The notes below the pieces were generated by a model. The model ran no database searches. It saw only the letters and a list, made by a program, of their open reading frames with translations, and was not told where the DNA came from. Made by a program: the position numbers and the translations under genes. A stretch of 50,929 nt of DNA from JBEKYD01 sp049509915 (GTDB taxonomy: Bacteria; Acidobacteriota; Terriglobia; Bryobacterales; Bryobacteraceae). Location of the stretch: assembly GCA_049509915.1 (NCBI GenBank), contig JBEKZL010000013.1, forward strand, positions 1 through 50,929, written 5' to 3'. Shown here in pieces: positions 40,492 to 48,957 of this stretch (positions are counted from its first letter, which is position 1; each line of letters opens with the position of its first letter).

Positions 40492-43400
40492 GTGAATCAC
40501 AACTTCAAGACACTTTGTGTCGTTCTCTGCCTGGCCCTTACCCTGAGTCTGGCTGCCGCATTTGGCCAGGGCGAGCGAGCGAGCGTCACAGGTACGGTAA
40601 CCGATAATACGCAAGCCATCGTCCTCGATGCGTCAGTGACAATTCGGGATCGAGCGACCCATGTACAGACAAGAACCACGACCAACTCTGCCGGTCTGTT
40701 TTTCATTACAAATCTCCCCCCGGGGAATTACGACCTCACGGTGGCAAAAGCCGGCTTCGAAACTTCCACGGTGGAAAATATTCCGCTCACGTTAACTCTG
40801 GTCGCGACGATTAACGTAACGCTGCACATTGGAAGCATCAGCCAGACCGTGGCTGTGACTGCCACGGCCGTACAACTCGAATCTCAGAGCTCGGCGCTGC
40901 AGTCGACGGTCACAACCCGGACAGTCGAGGATTTGCCCAATATTTCCGCCAGCCCCTTGGCCTACGCTGCGCTGGTGCCGAACGTGGTGCCCACCACGGG
41001 TCAACAGTCGCTGGGCAACGCCGTTATCGGCTCGGCCACCACCGCGCAAATGGGGGGAGGGCTCGCCCAACAGAATGGCTATTTGGTCGACGGCGCGGAA
41101 AGCCGCGGCACAAACGAAAACGGCGCCGCGTACTCGGTTCCACTCGAGGCGGTTGCCGAGGTCCGCGTTGACACCACCACATATTCCGCCGAGTTCGGCC
41201 GGGCGATCGGGGGCATTACCCAGGTAGCCACGAAATCGGGCACGGACCAGTTTCACGGGGCCGGATGGGAGTTCATCCGAAGTGCCGACCTGAATGCCAA
41301 TAGCTGGCAGAACGACCGCAATAGCATTGCCAAAGCGCCCTTTCAATTCAATCGATTTGGCGGGAACATCGGCGGCCCCATCAAACGCAACAAACTGTTT
41401 TTCTTCTTTAACTACGAGGGAACACGCCAAGGCGCTCCCACCCAGGTGCTCGGAACCGTTCCGACAGATGCGGAGAAGGCTGGCAACTTTTCGAACCAGT
41501 TGGACTCTAAGGGGGAGCAGGATATCATTTACGATCCTCTCACCACATCTGGCAACAGTATCGCGGGTTACACTCGAGCCGCGTTTCCTGGCGATACAAT
41601 TCCGGCATCCAGGTTCAACAACATCTCGCTAAACGTCCTCAAGTACTACCCGGAGCCGGACAGGCCCGGGCAGGGCTTGCAAGATATCGACAACTACTTT
41701 CTGAGTGGAAAGTCGATTACAAATACGAACAACTATCTCGGCAGGGTAGATTACTACATCAACGACAAGAATCGTATCTACGGCCGCTATGGCTTTACGC
41801 CGTACAAAAGCTACGCCAATCTTCCCGGGTCGGCGAGTAATCCGACGGCTCCCGGATTTGCCTATGCCGCCCAATCGGTCTCTTCGGATCCGGGTACGGC
41901 AGCCATGATTTGTGTCCTCACGACCTTCACTCCGGACCTTCTGGGAGAAGCCAGGCTCAGCTACACGCGGTTGCAATCCAACGTATACCCAGTGGCCCAG
42001 CACTTTAATGTCGGCACGCTGGGATTCGGTTCGAACGTTACCAATTACATCGGATACGGCCAGTTTCCAGCCATCAGCGTAGACACTTATGCAACGGGAG
42101 GCGGGCTTGCGGTCACGGGAGCGGCTTCTACGGATTTCGATTCGCTCGGTGGAGCGACAAGAACCTATACTCCCATGGACACGTGGAACCTCAACTACCA
42201 CTTCACTTGGATCCATAATCGTCACAGCCTGAAGTTCGGCACCGACGATGCGCTGATGCGGTCGTTTTTGTATAACTCCCAGTATTCTGCCGGTCAATAC
42301 ATCTTCGACCGGACTTATACCCAGGGACCGAATCCCCTCGTTACAACCTTGAATGGCGGGAACGGCCTGGCCAGCCTCGAGTTGGGAGTGCCCATATCCG
42401 GCACCATCACGATTACCAATCCCTTGTATCTCTGGCAAAAAGCATGGGCATTGTACGTCCAGGACGACTACCGGGTCACGGATCGCCTAACTCTAAACAT
42501 GGGTTTGCGCTGGGAGTATATAACTCCTTACGCGGAAAAGTTTGGCCAAATTGGGGATTTCTATCCAAACCTGATCAATCCCGATACCGGTGAACCAGGA
42601 GAGTTCCAGGAGATCAAACCGGGTGCATATGTGGAGAACCCCCAACGCAAACATTTCGAGCCCCGCATAGGCCTCGCCTTTCGGTTGAATAACAAGACGG
42701 TAATCCGTGCGGCCGGCGCCATCGTTTACGCCGATTTTGTCGGCGTGAACGCCGCGGCGACCGATCTGGGTAATGGCGGATTTATTTCCAACCTGCTCAC
42801 GCTTGGTGCGCCGAACGCATTGCCGGACACGCCGCCGGTCGGCGGGTCGTGGAACAACCCTTTTGCGGGAGGCATAGTCGAACCGGGGCCGAATACCGAC
42901 TGGACCGGCACGGCACTGCGCGCCGCTGAGAAAAATTACCAGTCGCCTTATATGAGCCAGTATAGCTTCAGCGTCCAACGCATGGTAACTTCTACCGTGT
43001 TGTTCGAGGCCGGCTTCAATGGGTCGGAGGTCGTTCACCTATATTGGAACCGTCAAAATGACGCCAATAACCCCCTCGAGATGAGTATGGGGTCGAACCT
43101 GCTCGCCGCCGTTCCCAATCCGTTCTATGGGAAGATCACCAGCGGCGCCCTAAGCTTTTCGACCATAACGGAACAGCAATTGCTGCTTCCGTATCCCGAG
43201 TATACGGCTGTGCTGCTTTACAGACAGCCTTATGCGCACGGCGACTATGACGCGATGACTCTACGTCTGCAGAAACAGATGTCCCACGGCTTGGTGGCCA
43301 CTCTTGCTTATACGAATGAAAAGACGATCAATTCGACCATGCAATCGAATACCTGGATCGTTGGGCCATCCGACTCCCTCTATGATCCGAATTACAACCG

Positions 43401-43974
43401 GTCTATCGACGGAAACGATGTATCGCAGCGTTTTGTCGCCAGCTACCTTTACGACCTTCCGTTTGGAAAGGGCCGGCCGTTCTTGCAAAGCGGAATCGCC
43501 AGCGCGATTCTTGGCAATTGGGAGCTCAGCGGCATTTCGGTGATTCAGCGGGGAACGCCGATCATGATTACCGCTCCCGATGAGACGGGGCTCATCAATT
43601 TCATATCCACCGCCGGCCGCGCCAACCGCGTAGGAAGCTGCGGTCTCCCCAGCGGCGTAAAGCAAACCGATAACGACTGGTTCAATACCGCGTCGTTTCA
43701 GACGGCCGCGCCCTTCACGCTGCCGACCGACTCTGTGAGCGAACCCAATTGCCGTGGACCGGGCATGGTCAATTTCAATACCTCGCTCATTAGGAACATT
43801 CGTTTCCGTGAGCACTACAACCTGCAGATACGGTTCGAGACGTACAATACATTCAACCATCCGTTGCTGTCGGCGAGCGGCAATACGACCATCACGAACA
43901 GTCCGCAATTTGGGCAGATTGTAACGGGTGGCAACCCTCGCAACCTCCAATTTGGCGCGCGGTTCCTGTTTTAG
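40492..43974 (+). CDS. TonB-dependent receptor, Oar-like, with carboxypeptidase-regulatory domain
   Basis: A 1160-residue outer-membrane protein. GTG 40492 is chosen because AAAGGAG lies seven bases upstream and it gives a clean signal peptide (about 1-26, ending F-G-Q). Residues about 30-110 are a carboxypeptidase-regulatory-like beta-sandwich (V-T-G-T-V-T-D-N-T-Q-A, F-F-I-T-N-L-P-P-G-N-Y-D-L). A plug-like region follows (Y-L-V-D-G-A-E-S-R-G, E-F-G-R-A-I-G-G-I-T-Q-V-A-T-K-S-G-T) and then a long beta-barrel ending in L-Q-F-G-A-R-F-L-F with a terminal Phe. This is the acidobacterial Oar/SusC-like class thought to import oligosaccharides. Genes for sugar-acid dehydratases follow directly, suggesting uronate-containing glycans as cargo. 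Confidence 0.88.
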   Translation: MNHNFKTLCVVLCLALTLSLAAAFGQGERASVTGTVTDNTQAIVLDASVTIRDRATHVQTRTTTNSAGLFFITNLPPGNYDLTVAKAGFETSTVENIPLTLTLVATINVTLHIGSISQTVAVTATAVQLESQSSALQSTVTTRTVEDLPNISASPLAYAALVPNVVPTTGQQSLGNAVIGSATTAQMGGGLAQQNGYLVDGAESRGTNENGAAYSVPLEAVAEVRVDTTTYSAEFGRAIGGITQVATKSGTDQFHGAGWEFIRSADLNANSWQNDRNSIAKAPFQFNRFGGNIGGPIKRNKLFFFFNYEGTRQGAPTQVLGTVPTDAEKAGNFSNQLDSKGEQDIIYDPLTTSGNSIAGYTRAAFPGDTIPASRFNNISLNVLKYYPEPDRPGQGLQDIDNYFLSGKSITNTNNYLGRVDYYINDKNRIYGRYGFTPYKSYANLPGSASNPTAPGFAYAAQSVSSDPGTAAMICVLTTFTPDLLGEARLSYTRLQSNVYPVAQHFNVGTLGFGSNVTNYIGYGQFPAISVDTYATGGGLAVTGAASTDFDSLGGATRTYTPMDTWNLNYHFTWIHNRHSLKFGTDDALMRSFLYNSQYSAGQYIFDRTYTQGPNPLVTTLNGGNGLASLELGVPISGTITITNPLYLWQKAWALYVQDDYRVTDRLTLNMGLRWEYITPYAEKFGQIGDFYPNLINPDTGEPGEFQEIKPGAYVENPQRKHFEPRIGLAFRLNNKTVIRAAGAIVYADFVGVNAAATDLGNGGFISNLLTLGAPNALPDTPPVGGSWNNPFAGGIVEPGPNTDWTGTALRAAEKNYQSPYMSQYSFSVQRMVTSTVLFEAGFNGSEVVHLYWNRQNDANNPLEMSMGSNLLAAVPNPFYGKITSGALSFSTITEQQLLLPYPEYTAVLLYRQPYAHGDYDAMTLRLQKQMSHGLVATLAYTNEKTINSTMQSNTWIVGPSDSLYDPNYNRSIDGNDVSQRFVASYLYDLPFGKGRPFLQSGIASAILGNWELSGISVIQRGTPIMITAPDETGLINFISTAGRANRVGSCGLPSGVKQTDNDWFNTASFQTAAPFTLPTDSVSEPNCRGPGMVNFNTSLIRNIRFREHYNLQIRFETYNTFNHPLLSASGNTTITNSPQFGQIVTGGNPRNLQFGARFLF

Positions 43975-44005
43975 CGGCCCGCGGCGGCTTCAAACTAGGG
44001 CTCAC

Positions 44006-45295
44006 ATGCTACTACGGCGAGATTTTGTCAAGGCGGCGCTGGCGTGTTCATTTGCATCCGGGCGTTACGCTCGCGCCGCGGCGGGGTTGGCGCCGCTAAA
44101 GATTACAGATGTCAAAGCCATTCCGACAAGGCAATGGGTGTTCTTGAAAGTCTTCACAAGCGAACCGGGCCTCTATGGCATCGGTTCGGCCAGCAACGCC
44201 TACCAGGCGGCCGCGGTGGTAGCAGCGATCGAGCAGAAATATAAGCCGTTTTGGATCGGCAAGAGTGCCGACCGCATCGAAGACCTTTGGGAAAGCACCA
44301 ATGTCCTTGCTTACTGGCGGAACAGCACCGTTCAGAACAACATCCTGAGCGGTCTCGATATGGCGCTATGGGACATCAAGGGCAAGCGCGCCAGAATGCC
44401 GGTTTACGACCTGCTCGGAGGCAAAGTGCGGGATGGCGTCCCAATTTACGCTCACGCCGACGGCAGGGATCGCGAGCAGGTGGCCGAGAACGTCCATAAA
44501 TACATGGAAGAGGGATACCGGCACGTCCGGGCCCAGATGGGCGGTTACGGCGGCGGCGGGTTCGTCCCTCCCGGCAAAGGAAGCCGGCCTTCAGCGGGCT
44601 TCGCCGGAGAGGCTTTCGATGAAGATATCTATATTGACGAAGTCACGAAGCTTTTCGAATTCTTGCGCGTTAAACTCGGCTCCGAAGTGAAACTGCTGCA
44701 CGATGTGCATGAGCACCTGACCCCCACGGCTGCGGTGGAGTTTGCTAAACGGCTGGAGCCCTACCGCATGTTTTTCGTGGAGGATATCCTGCCGCCCGAA
44801 CAGATCGAGTGGTTCCGGCGCATCAAGCAGGTCACTACCACGCCCATGGCCATGGGCGAGCTGTTTACCAGCCCGCGCGAGTACCGTCCCCTGATCGCGG
44901 AGAGAGTCATCGATTTTATCCGCTGCCGCGTCTCCCAGATCGGCGGCATTACGGCGGCAAGAAGGATCGCCGCGCTTTGCACCGAATTCGGCGTCCGCAC
45001 GGCGTGGCAGGAAGGCGGCGACAACGATCCCGTTAACCAGCTCGCGGCTTACCACGTTGATCTTACGATCCCGAGTTTCGGCATTCAGGAAGAAAATCAC
45101 TTTCCTGCCTATGTTCACGAGATGCTACCGGGTACCGCCGAACTTCGCGGCGGATATCTGTACGGCAATGACGAGCCCGGTCTGGGAATCGATGTTAAAG
45201 AGGATATCACTTTGAAGTATCCGCCAAGCCCGGTCCGGCCGGGCGATAGCTGGACCACGGTCCGCGGTATGGACGGATCGCTTGTAATTCCATAA
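44006..45295 (+). CDS. ManD-like enolase-superfamily dehydratase, Tat-exported
   Basis: A 429-residue enzyme. The N-terminus L-L-R-R-D-F-V-K-A-A-L-A is Tat-like. The body matches the mannonate-dehydratase (ManD/RspA) subgroup of the enolase superfamily: K-L-L-H-D-V-H-E-H-L-T-P gives Asp233 and His235, F-F-V-E-D gives Glu259 and M-G-E-L-F gives Glu285 as metal ligands, with Q-I-G-G-I-T and F-G-I-Q-E later in the barrel. Such enzymes dehydrate D-mannonate or D-gluconate to 2-keto-3-deoxygluconate, though some members are poor catalysts. Export is unusual for this family. It begins 31 bases after the receptor stop and precedes a UxuA-like gene by 71 bases, so an operon is likely. Confidence 0.82.
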   Translation: MLLRRDFVKAALACSFASGRYARAAAGLAPLKITDVKAIPTRQWVFLKVFTSEPGLYGIGSASNAYQAAAVVAAIEQKYKPFWIGKSADRIEDLWESTNVLAYWRNSTVQNNILSGLDMALWDIKGKRARMPVYDLLGGKVRDGVPIYAHADGRDREQVAENVHKYMEEGYRHVRAQMGGYGGGGFVPPGKGSRPSAGFAGEAFDEDIYIDEVTKLFEFLRVKLGSEVKLLHDVHEHLTPTAAVEFAKRLEPYRMFFVEDILPPEQIEWFRRIKQVTTTPMAMGELFTSPREYRPLIAERVIDFIRCRVSQIGGITAARRIAALCTEFGVRTAWQEGGDNDPVNQLAAYHVDLTIPSFGIQEENHFPAYVHEMLPGTAELRGGYLYGNDEPGLGIDVKEDITLKYPPSPVRPGDSWTTVRGMDGSLVIP

Positions 45296-45366
45296 GCGGA
45301 GATGTTCCCGGTAATAGTAGCGTAGAGAAAGATTTGTCAAATGAGGAACGTACGAGGGCCTGAGAA

Positions 45367-46518
45367 ATGAAAGATCCTACGTCTGGTTTCGGCAGAAGAG
45401 AGTTTACTAAAATGGCCTCCGCGGCGGCCGTGTTGCTGGCCTCGGCGAACAGGGCTTCTGCCACAGTCCATCAATATCCTCCGGGCATCAAGATCGCCAC
45501 GTCTTACCAGTCCGACCCCAGCGATGACGATCTACTGTTCCTGACCCAGATCGGGGTGGAATACGTGAGCCTCGGCGCCACGCCGGCAACGGCCAACGCC
45601 GAATCGTTCACGCGGATGCGAGAGAGATTCGAATCCGGCGGCATCGAGGTTTACAACATCGGTTCCGGAGTTGGTCCGAGCGGCAGCCTGCATAATATCC
45701 CTGAAGTCACGCTGAACCTTCCCGGGCGTGAGCAAAAAATCGAAGAATATAAAAACTATCTTCGCTACTTAGGGAAGGCCGGCATCTACTACACTACTTA
45801 TGCTCATATGGGCAACGGCATCTGGAGTAGTGGCAGGGCAAAGATCCGCGGCTGCGATACCAGGGAATTCGATCTGGCGAGCCCCAATAAATATGGCGCC
45901 TGGGGCGATAAAATCTACAAGGAACCCCTCTCCCATGGTCGGGTGTTCACGAAGGAGGAGATCTGGGAGAATTACACCTACTTTATTAAACAGGTTGTGC
46001 CAGTGGCGGAAGAGGCTGGCGTGAAAATTGGAATCCATCCGGACGATCCCCCTGTTCCCGTGCTGGCAGGCGTTCCGCGGTGTATTTTTGGCAACTTTGA
46101 AGGCTATAAGCGAGCGATGGAGATCGCGGATAGTCCCAACGTGGGCCTTTGTCTCTGCTGCGGTACCTGGCTGGAGGGCGGCAAGGAATTAACCGGCAAG
46201 GATCCCGAGGAGATGATCCGTTACTTCGGTCCGCAGAAGAAGATCTTTAAAATCCACTTCCGCAATGTCAGCGCTCCGTTGCCTCACTTTGTTGAGACCT
46301 TCATGGACGATGGATATTACGACATGTACAAGATCATGAAGGCTCTGCGTGAAGTCGAGTTTGACGGCATTGTGATCCCCGATCATATTCCACGAATGGG
46401 GCCGATGCCGCCGGCACCCGGGGCTGGTAATCGTGACAACGCCTTTAACCGCGCAAGCTTAGCTTACAGCATCGGGTGCATGCGGGCATTGCGGGAACGC
46501 GCATACCGCGAGGGGTGA
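45367..46518 (+). CDS. uxuA: UxuA-like mannonate dehydratase, Tat-exported
   Basis: A 383-residue protein with a Tat-type leader (G-R-R-E-F-T-K-M-A-S-A-A-A-V-L-L, cleaved near A-S-A-T). The rest follows the UxuA family TIM barrel: V-K-I-G-I-H-P-D-D-P-P with metal-binding His/Asp, G-L-C-L-C-C-G-T-W, K-I-H-F-R-N-V and I-P-D-H-I-P. UxuA converts D-mannonate to 2-keto-3-deoxygluconate in uronate breakdown. Here it is predicted to work outside the cytoplasm, unlike the classical enzyme, so its true substrate may differ. It lies downstream of the ManD-like gene, an unrelated fold with the same nominal reaction. Confidence 0.82.
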   Translation: MKDPTSGFGRREFTKMASAAAVLLASANRASATVHQYPPGIKIATSYQSDPSDDDLLFLTQIGVEYVSLGATPATANAESFTRMRERFESGGIEVYNIGSGVGPSGSLHNIPEVTLNLPGREQKIEEYKNYLRYLGKAGIYYTTYAHMGNGIWSSGRAKIRGCDTREFDLASPNKYGAWGDKIYKEPLSHGRVFTKEEIWENYTYFIKQVVPVAEEAGVKIGIHPDDPPVPVLAGVPRCIFGNFEGYKRAMEIADSPNVGLCLCCGTWLEGGKELTGKDPEEMIRYFGPQKKIFKIHFRNVSAPLPHFVETFMDDGYYDMYKIMKALREVEFDGIVIPDHIPRMGPMPPAPGAGNRDNAFNRASLAYSIGCMRALRERAYREG

Positions 46519-46641
46519 TCCCGCGCCGGTGCGCTTCTCTCTCGGCCAAAGGTTAGTGTGCTCCGGCCCTTTTGGCAAGACTCCGGCATTTCGATGCCGG
46601 GTCGAAACCGTGGGCCGTCAACGGCGGCGATCCGTGCATTG

Positions 46642-47115
46642 CTATCGCCGCCTGAGTGCGTTCCCCTCCGCTGCGGGCCTTTCGGTCCGGTCGTGCCAAT
46701 GCTGCCATCCCGATCTGACGCTGTGGAACACTTCCCTGTGATGGAACGGCTTCGCTAACACGTCCCAGGCGCCGAGGTTCAAAGCCTCGGCCCAAAGCCG
46801 GTCGTCCGCGGTCCCCGCCGCAATGATCAATGACGGAGCCTTCGACAGGCCCTTTATATGTTCCAATACCTCGATCCAGTTTCCCCGCGAATCGCCCCGC
46901 TCGCAAACCACCACCGCAATCTCGTGCTGTTGCAATACGGCCGCCGCGGATAAAAGGTCCTGAGATCTTAGTAAGGTCCAGTTCGAATGGCTGATAATGG
47001 CTTGCATGGATAAGTAATCTTCGTCCGACGGGCCGACAAAAAGAATCGTCAGCCTTCCGGTCGGACTACTTACTCTCGCAGTTAGAGATGCCGCGAGCTT
47101 GCGTTGCTTTGTCAT
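46642..47115 (-). CDS. Receiver-domain protein lacking the phosphoacceptor aspartate
   Basis: A 157-residue protein from ATG 47115; in-frame codons upstream are not convincing. Residues about 22-140 have the CheY fold pattern: I-L-F-V-G-P-S-D-E-D, then V-V-V-C-E-R-G-D where the phosphorylated Asp should be but Glu is found, then I-I-A-A-G-T-A-D and the conserved Lys in V-L-A-K-P-F. Since Glu can mimic phospho-Asp, it may be permanently on or regulated in another way. No output domain is present. It follows the other receiver gene on the same strand after 246 bases. Such pseudo-receivers are, to my knowledge, common in Acidobacteria. Confidence 0.7.
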   Translation of the reverse strand: MTKQRKLAASLTARVSSPTGRLTILFVGPSDEDYLSMQAIISHSNWTLLRSQDLLSAAAVLQQHEIAVVVCERGDSRGNWIEVLEHIKGLSKAPSLIIAAGTADDRLWAEALNLGAWDVLAKPFHHREVFHSVRSGWQHWHDRTERPAAEGNALRRR

Positions 47116-47227
47116 GGGGGAGTATGCCTCGTCGGTGTGCCGTTTGATGACACTGATTCGGTGATGCCACTGGTTTGGCCCAACGGAGGGGTGAGACGAG
47201 GTACAACTAGGTACGACCCCTTGACTC

Positions 47228-47244
47228 TTGACCGCGCCGGTCAA
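47228..47244. promoter_or_regulatory. TTGACCG-CGC-CGGTCAA inverted repeat
   Basis: A perfect seven-base-pair inverted repeat with a three-base centre lies in the 246-base gap before the pseudo-receiver gene. Nearby, GGTAC-A-AC and GGTAC-G-AC form a short direct repeat around 47200-47217. It may be an operator; on the minus strand it is not followed by T residues, so it is not a typical terminator. Confidence 0.35.
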
Positions 47245-47361
47245 AAATCAAAGACCGATAGTCAGGTACTGATTGTACTAAGAGTATAGGTGATCTGTGC
47301 AAATGTCAACGAAAGTCTTGGATAATCTGTCGTGGTCTAGTGCCGCGGTCTGCCGTCTGAG

Positions 47362-47469
47362 TTACCCGCGGGCCCTTGGTTCCTGGCGGCGGACCTGTTG
47401 GTTGACCTGCTTCAGGCAGAGCAGAAGCTCCTGAAGCTGTCCTTGTACGTCCTTATGTTGGCCTCTCAT
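47362..47469 (-). CDS. 35-residue helical small protein, coupled to the receiver gene
   Basis: A short frame of 35 codons that starts in an ATGA overlap with the stop of the receiver gene, so it would be translated by re-initiation. The peptide is a Gln/Leu-rich amphipathic helix (Q-G-Q-L-Q-E-L-L-L-C-L-K-Q-V-N-Q-Q-V) ending in basic residues, with coiled-coil heptad spacing. No homologue is recognised. Coupling and helix periodicity argue for a real product, perhaps an interaction partner of the receiver, but a chance frame of this size cannot be excluded. Confidence 0.4.
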   Translation of the reverse strand: MRGQHKDVQGQLQELLLCLKQVNQQVRRQEPRARG

Positions 47470-47870
47470 GCGCCGGTAACGGCCGCGCGCCGCGGCTCTC
47501 CAATCAGTTCTCGAACCGTTTCCAAGAGCACTTGAAGTCGAATTGGCTTTTGGAGAATAATCGCCGATGTCGGTCCGAGCCTTTCCAGATCAGCGCAATC
47601 CCGGTCGCTCCAGTCGCCCACCGGATAGCCGGATGTCAGAATTACAGGCAGGTCGGGAGACTCCGCGCGAAGAAGCAGAGCCGCCCGTATTCCCGAGCCC
47701 GTTGGCAATGTCAGGTCGGCAACCAGCAGGTCGATCCCGCAACCATGTTCGGTGAAAAGCCGATAAGCCTGCTCCGCCGTAGTAGCTTCGATGAGGGCAT
47801 ATTGTTTGAGCATGTGGCGCATGAGCCTCATCACCGCGGGTTCGTCTTCCAGCATGAGAATCGTCTTCAT
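47466..47870 (-). CDS. Single-domain response regulator
   Basis: A 134-residue CheY-like receiver with no output domain. The acidic pair is in L-M-L-E-D-E (residues 6-10), the phosphoacceptor is Asp52 in L-V-A-D-L-T-L-P, the switch Thr is in V-I-L-T-S-G-Y-P and the conserved Lys in I-L-Q-K-P-I. All functional positions are intact. It would relay a phosphoryl signal from a histidine kinase that is not in this window. The gene is overlapped by a frame from the upstream gene and is followed by a coupled small ORF. Confidence 0.88.
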   Translation of the reverse strand: MKTILMLEDEPAVMRLMRHMLKQYALIEATTAEQAYRLFTEHGCGIDLLVADLTLPTGSGIRAALLLRAESPDLPVILTSGYPVGDWSDRDCADLERLGPTSAIILQKPIRLQVLLETVRELIGEPRRAAVTGA

Positions 47871-48165
47871 GATGACCCCCCTGGGCGAGTGACTTCAGCG
47901 CGGAGATCGCGGCAATGTCGCTTCGCCTCGATTCACGTTGTCTTGGCACCAGGAACAACCCCGCCGCCGTGTTCCCGTTCACTGCGCGCATAGCGGTGAA
48001 CAGAGCCTCTTCCGGCGAGCCGCCCCGAAAGTGCCATCCCAGCCACAGCGCGTAAGCCAGATCCGCGACCTGCCGGTCTTCCTGCCGGATCGCGATCGGT
48101 CTCACGCCGTGCCTTGGTCCTTGTCGCTCCGAGGAAAGTGGCATAAGGGCCAGGGTCGCGTTCAT
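47590..48165 (-). CDS. Small conserved-looking protein with an overrunning frame
   Basis: The frame is 191 codons, but only the first 95 or so look like real protein: D-L-A-Y-A-L-W-L-G-W-H-F-R-G-G-S-P-E-E-A-L-F-T-A-M and L-F-L-V-P. This pattern recalls small acidobacterial hypothetical proteins (x-A-x-x-L-W-L-A-x-x-F-x-x-G-S-P-E-E). Beyond about 47870 the frame runs out of phase through the receiver gene. A run of six G bases just before the receiver ATG means that loss of one G would fuse the two proteins, so a frameshift or lost stop is likely. The start has a strong GAGAGGTGAG site. Function unknown. Confidence 0.5.
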   Translation of the reverse strand: MNATLALMPLSSERQGPRHGVRPIAIRQEDRQVADLAYALWLGWHFRGGSPEEALFTAMRAVNGNTAAGLFLVPRQRESRRSDIAAISALKSLAQGGHHEDDSHAGRRTRGDEAHAPHAQTICPHRSYYGGAGLSAFHRTWLRDRPAGCRPDIANGLGNTGGSASSRGVSRPACNSDIRLSGGRLERPGLR

Positions 48166-48831
48166 GACTCACCTCTCCAGCCGGTTTCGCGTTCTTCCCC
48201 TTTGGTCGACGCCGATGCAATCCTGGCATGTTTTCGCATGGCTGTCTGTTCAAAATTGACCACTCGCGGCGAGGCCCCTTTCGGCCGATGCCTCTGTGGC
48301 TGGCGGGCCGATCTGACACTTATTTACGGCACTAGCATGAACCGTTCCACCGCCACGCGAGCGCTGTGGTCCTGGCGTCAAGACTCGCGATGGTAAACGA
48401 CCTTGAACTCGTCGAACCTGGCCAACTTCGGGGCGGGCGGCACGGGAAAATCCAGCGTCTCGGAAACGCCCGCCCCGCCCCTGTTCTATCCGCCCCTCGC
48501 TTCCCGCATCCATTTCCCAAGCATAGCCATTCGCGCGTTCAATCAATTGGATTACAATGACTTACGGATGCTTGATCGAACCGTCCGGCACCCCGTCATA
48601 GTCAAGGCGCCCCCCCGAGAGCAGCCGCACGTGCACAAAATTGCACAGGCCGCGCTGGCGATCTTGTCGCCAATGCCTTTCCTCCATCCCGCCTATCCCC
48701 TTCCACCTCGCCCGCGCCCATTCGCCTGTTACCGTGTTGGCCGGATGAGCGTCTCATGACCGATCCCGAACTTCGCCGATCACGACCTCCTGGAACAAAC
48801 CACTCCCCCGACGCCGCCTGACGCCGTTTTC
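48166..48831. other. Gene-less stretch with decayed sequence
   Basis: No convincing gene is seen in these 666 bases on either strand; open frames are short, low-complexity and lack recognised motifs. A TACAAT element at 48553-48558 resembles the -10-like motif found before other genes here, but no gene follows closely. The stretch is probably remnant DNA between the signalling genes and the truncated esterase. Confidence 0.45.
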
Positions 48832-48894
48832 TGTGGGGCAGGTTGGTACCCTGCGGACCGATTGGCAATCGGTCCAGCCGGGCCTCAGCCCGGC
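48832..48894. repeat. Intergenic repeat element: TGTGGGGCAGG plus two hairpins
   Basis: TGTGGGGCAGG (48832-48842) is shared with the inverted repeat at 31604. It is followed by a perfect ten-base-pair inverted repeat, GGACCGATTG-G-CAATCGGTCC (48855-48875), and a seven-base-pair hairpin with CTCA loop (48877-48894). The unit looks like a compact REP/MITE-like element. It sits exactly at the broken 5' side of the following esterase remnant. Confidence 0.65.
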
Positions 48895-48957
48895 CGCGCG
48901 CCGGCGAACCCGAAACCCGGCTCAACATAGAAACTCTCCCCGCCGCGCGCGCCGGGC

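Noticed and set aside
48250..48546. 98-codon minus-strand frame in the gap before the esterase remnant
   Set aside because: Arg/Gly-rich composition, no motif and no clear ribosome-binding site.
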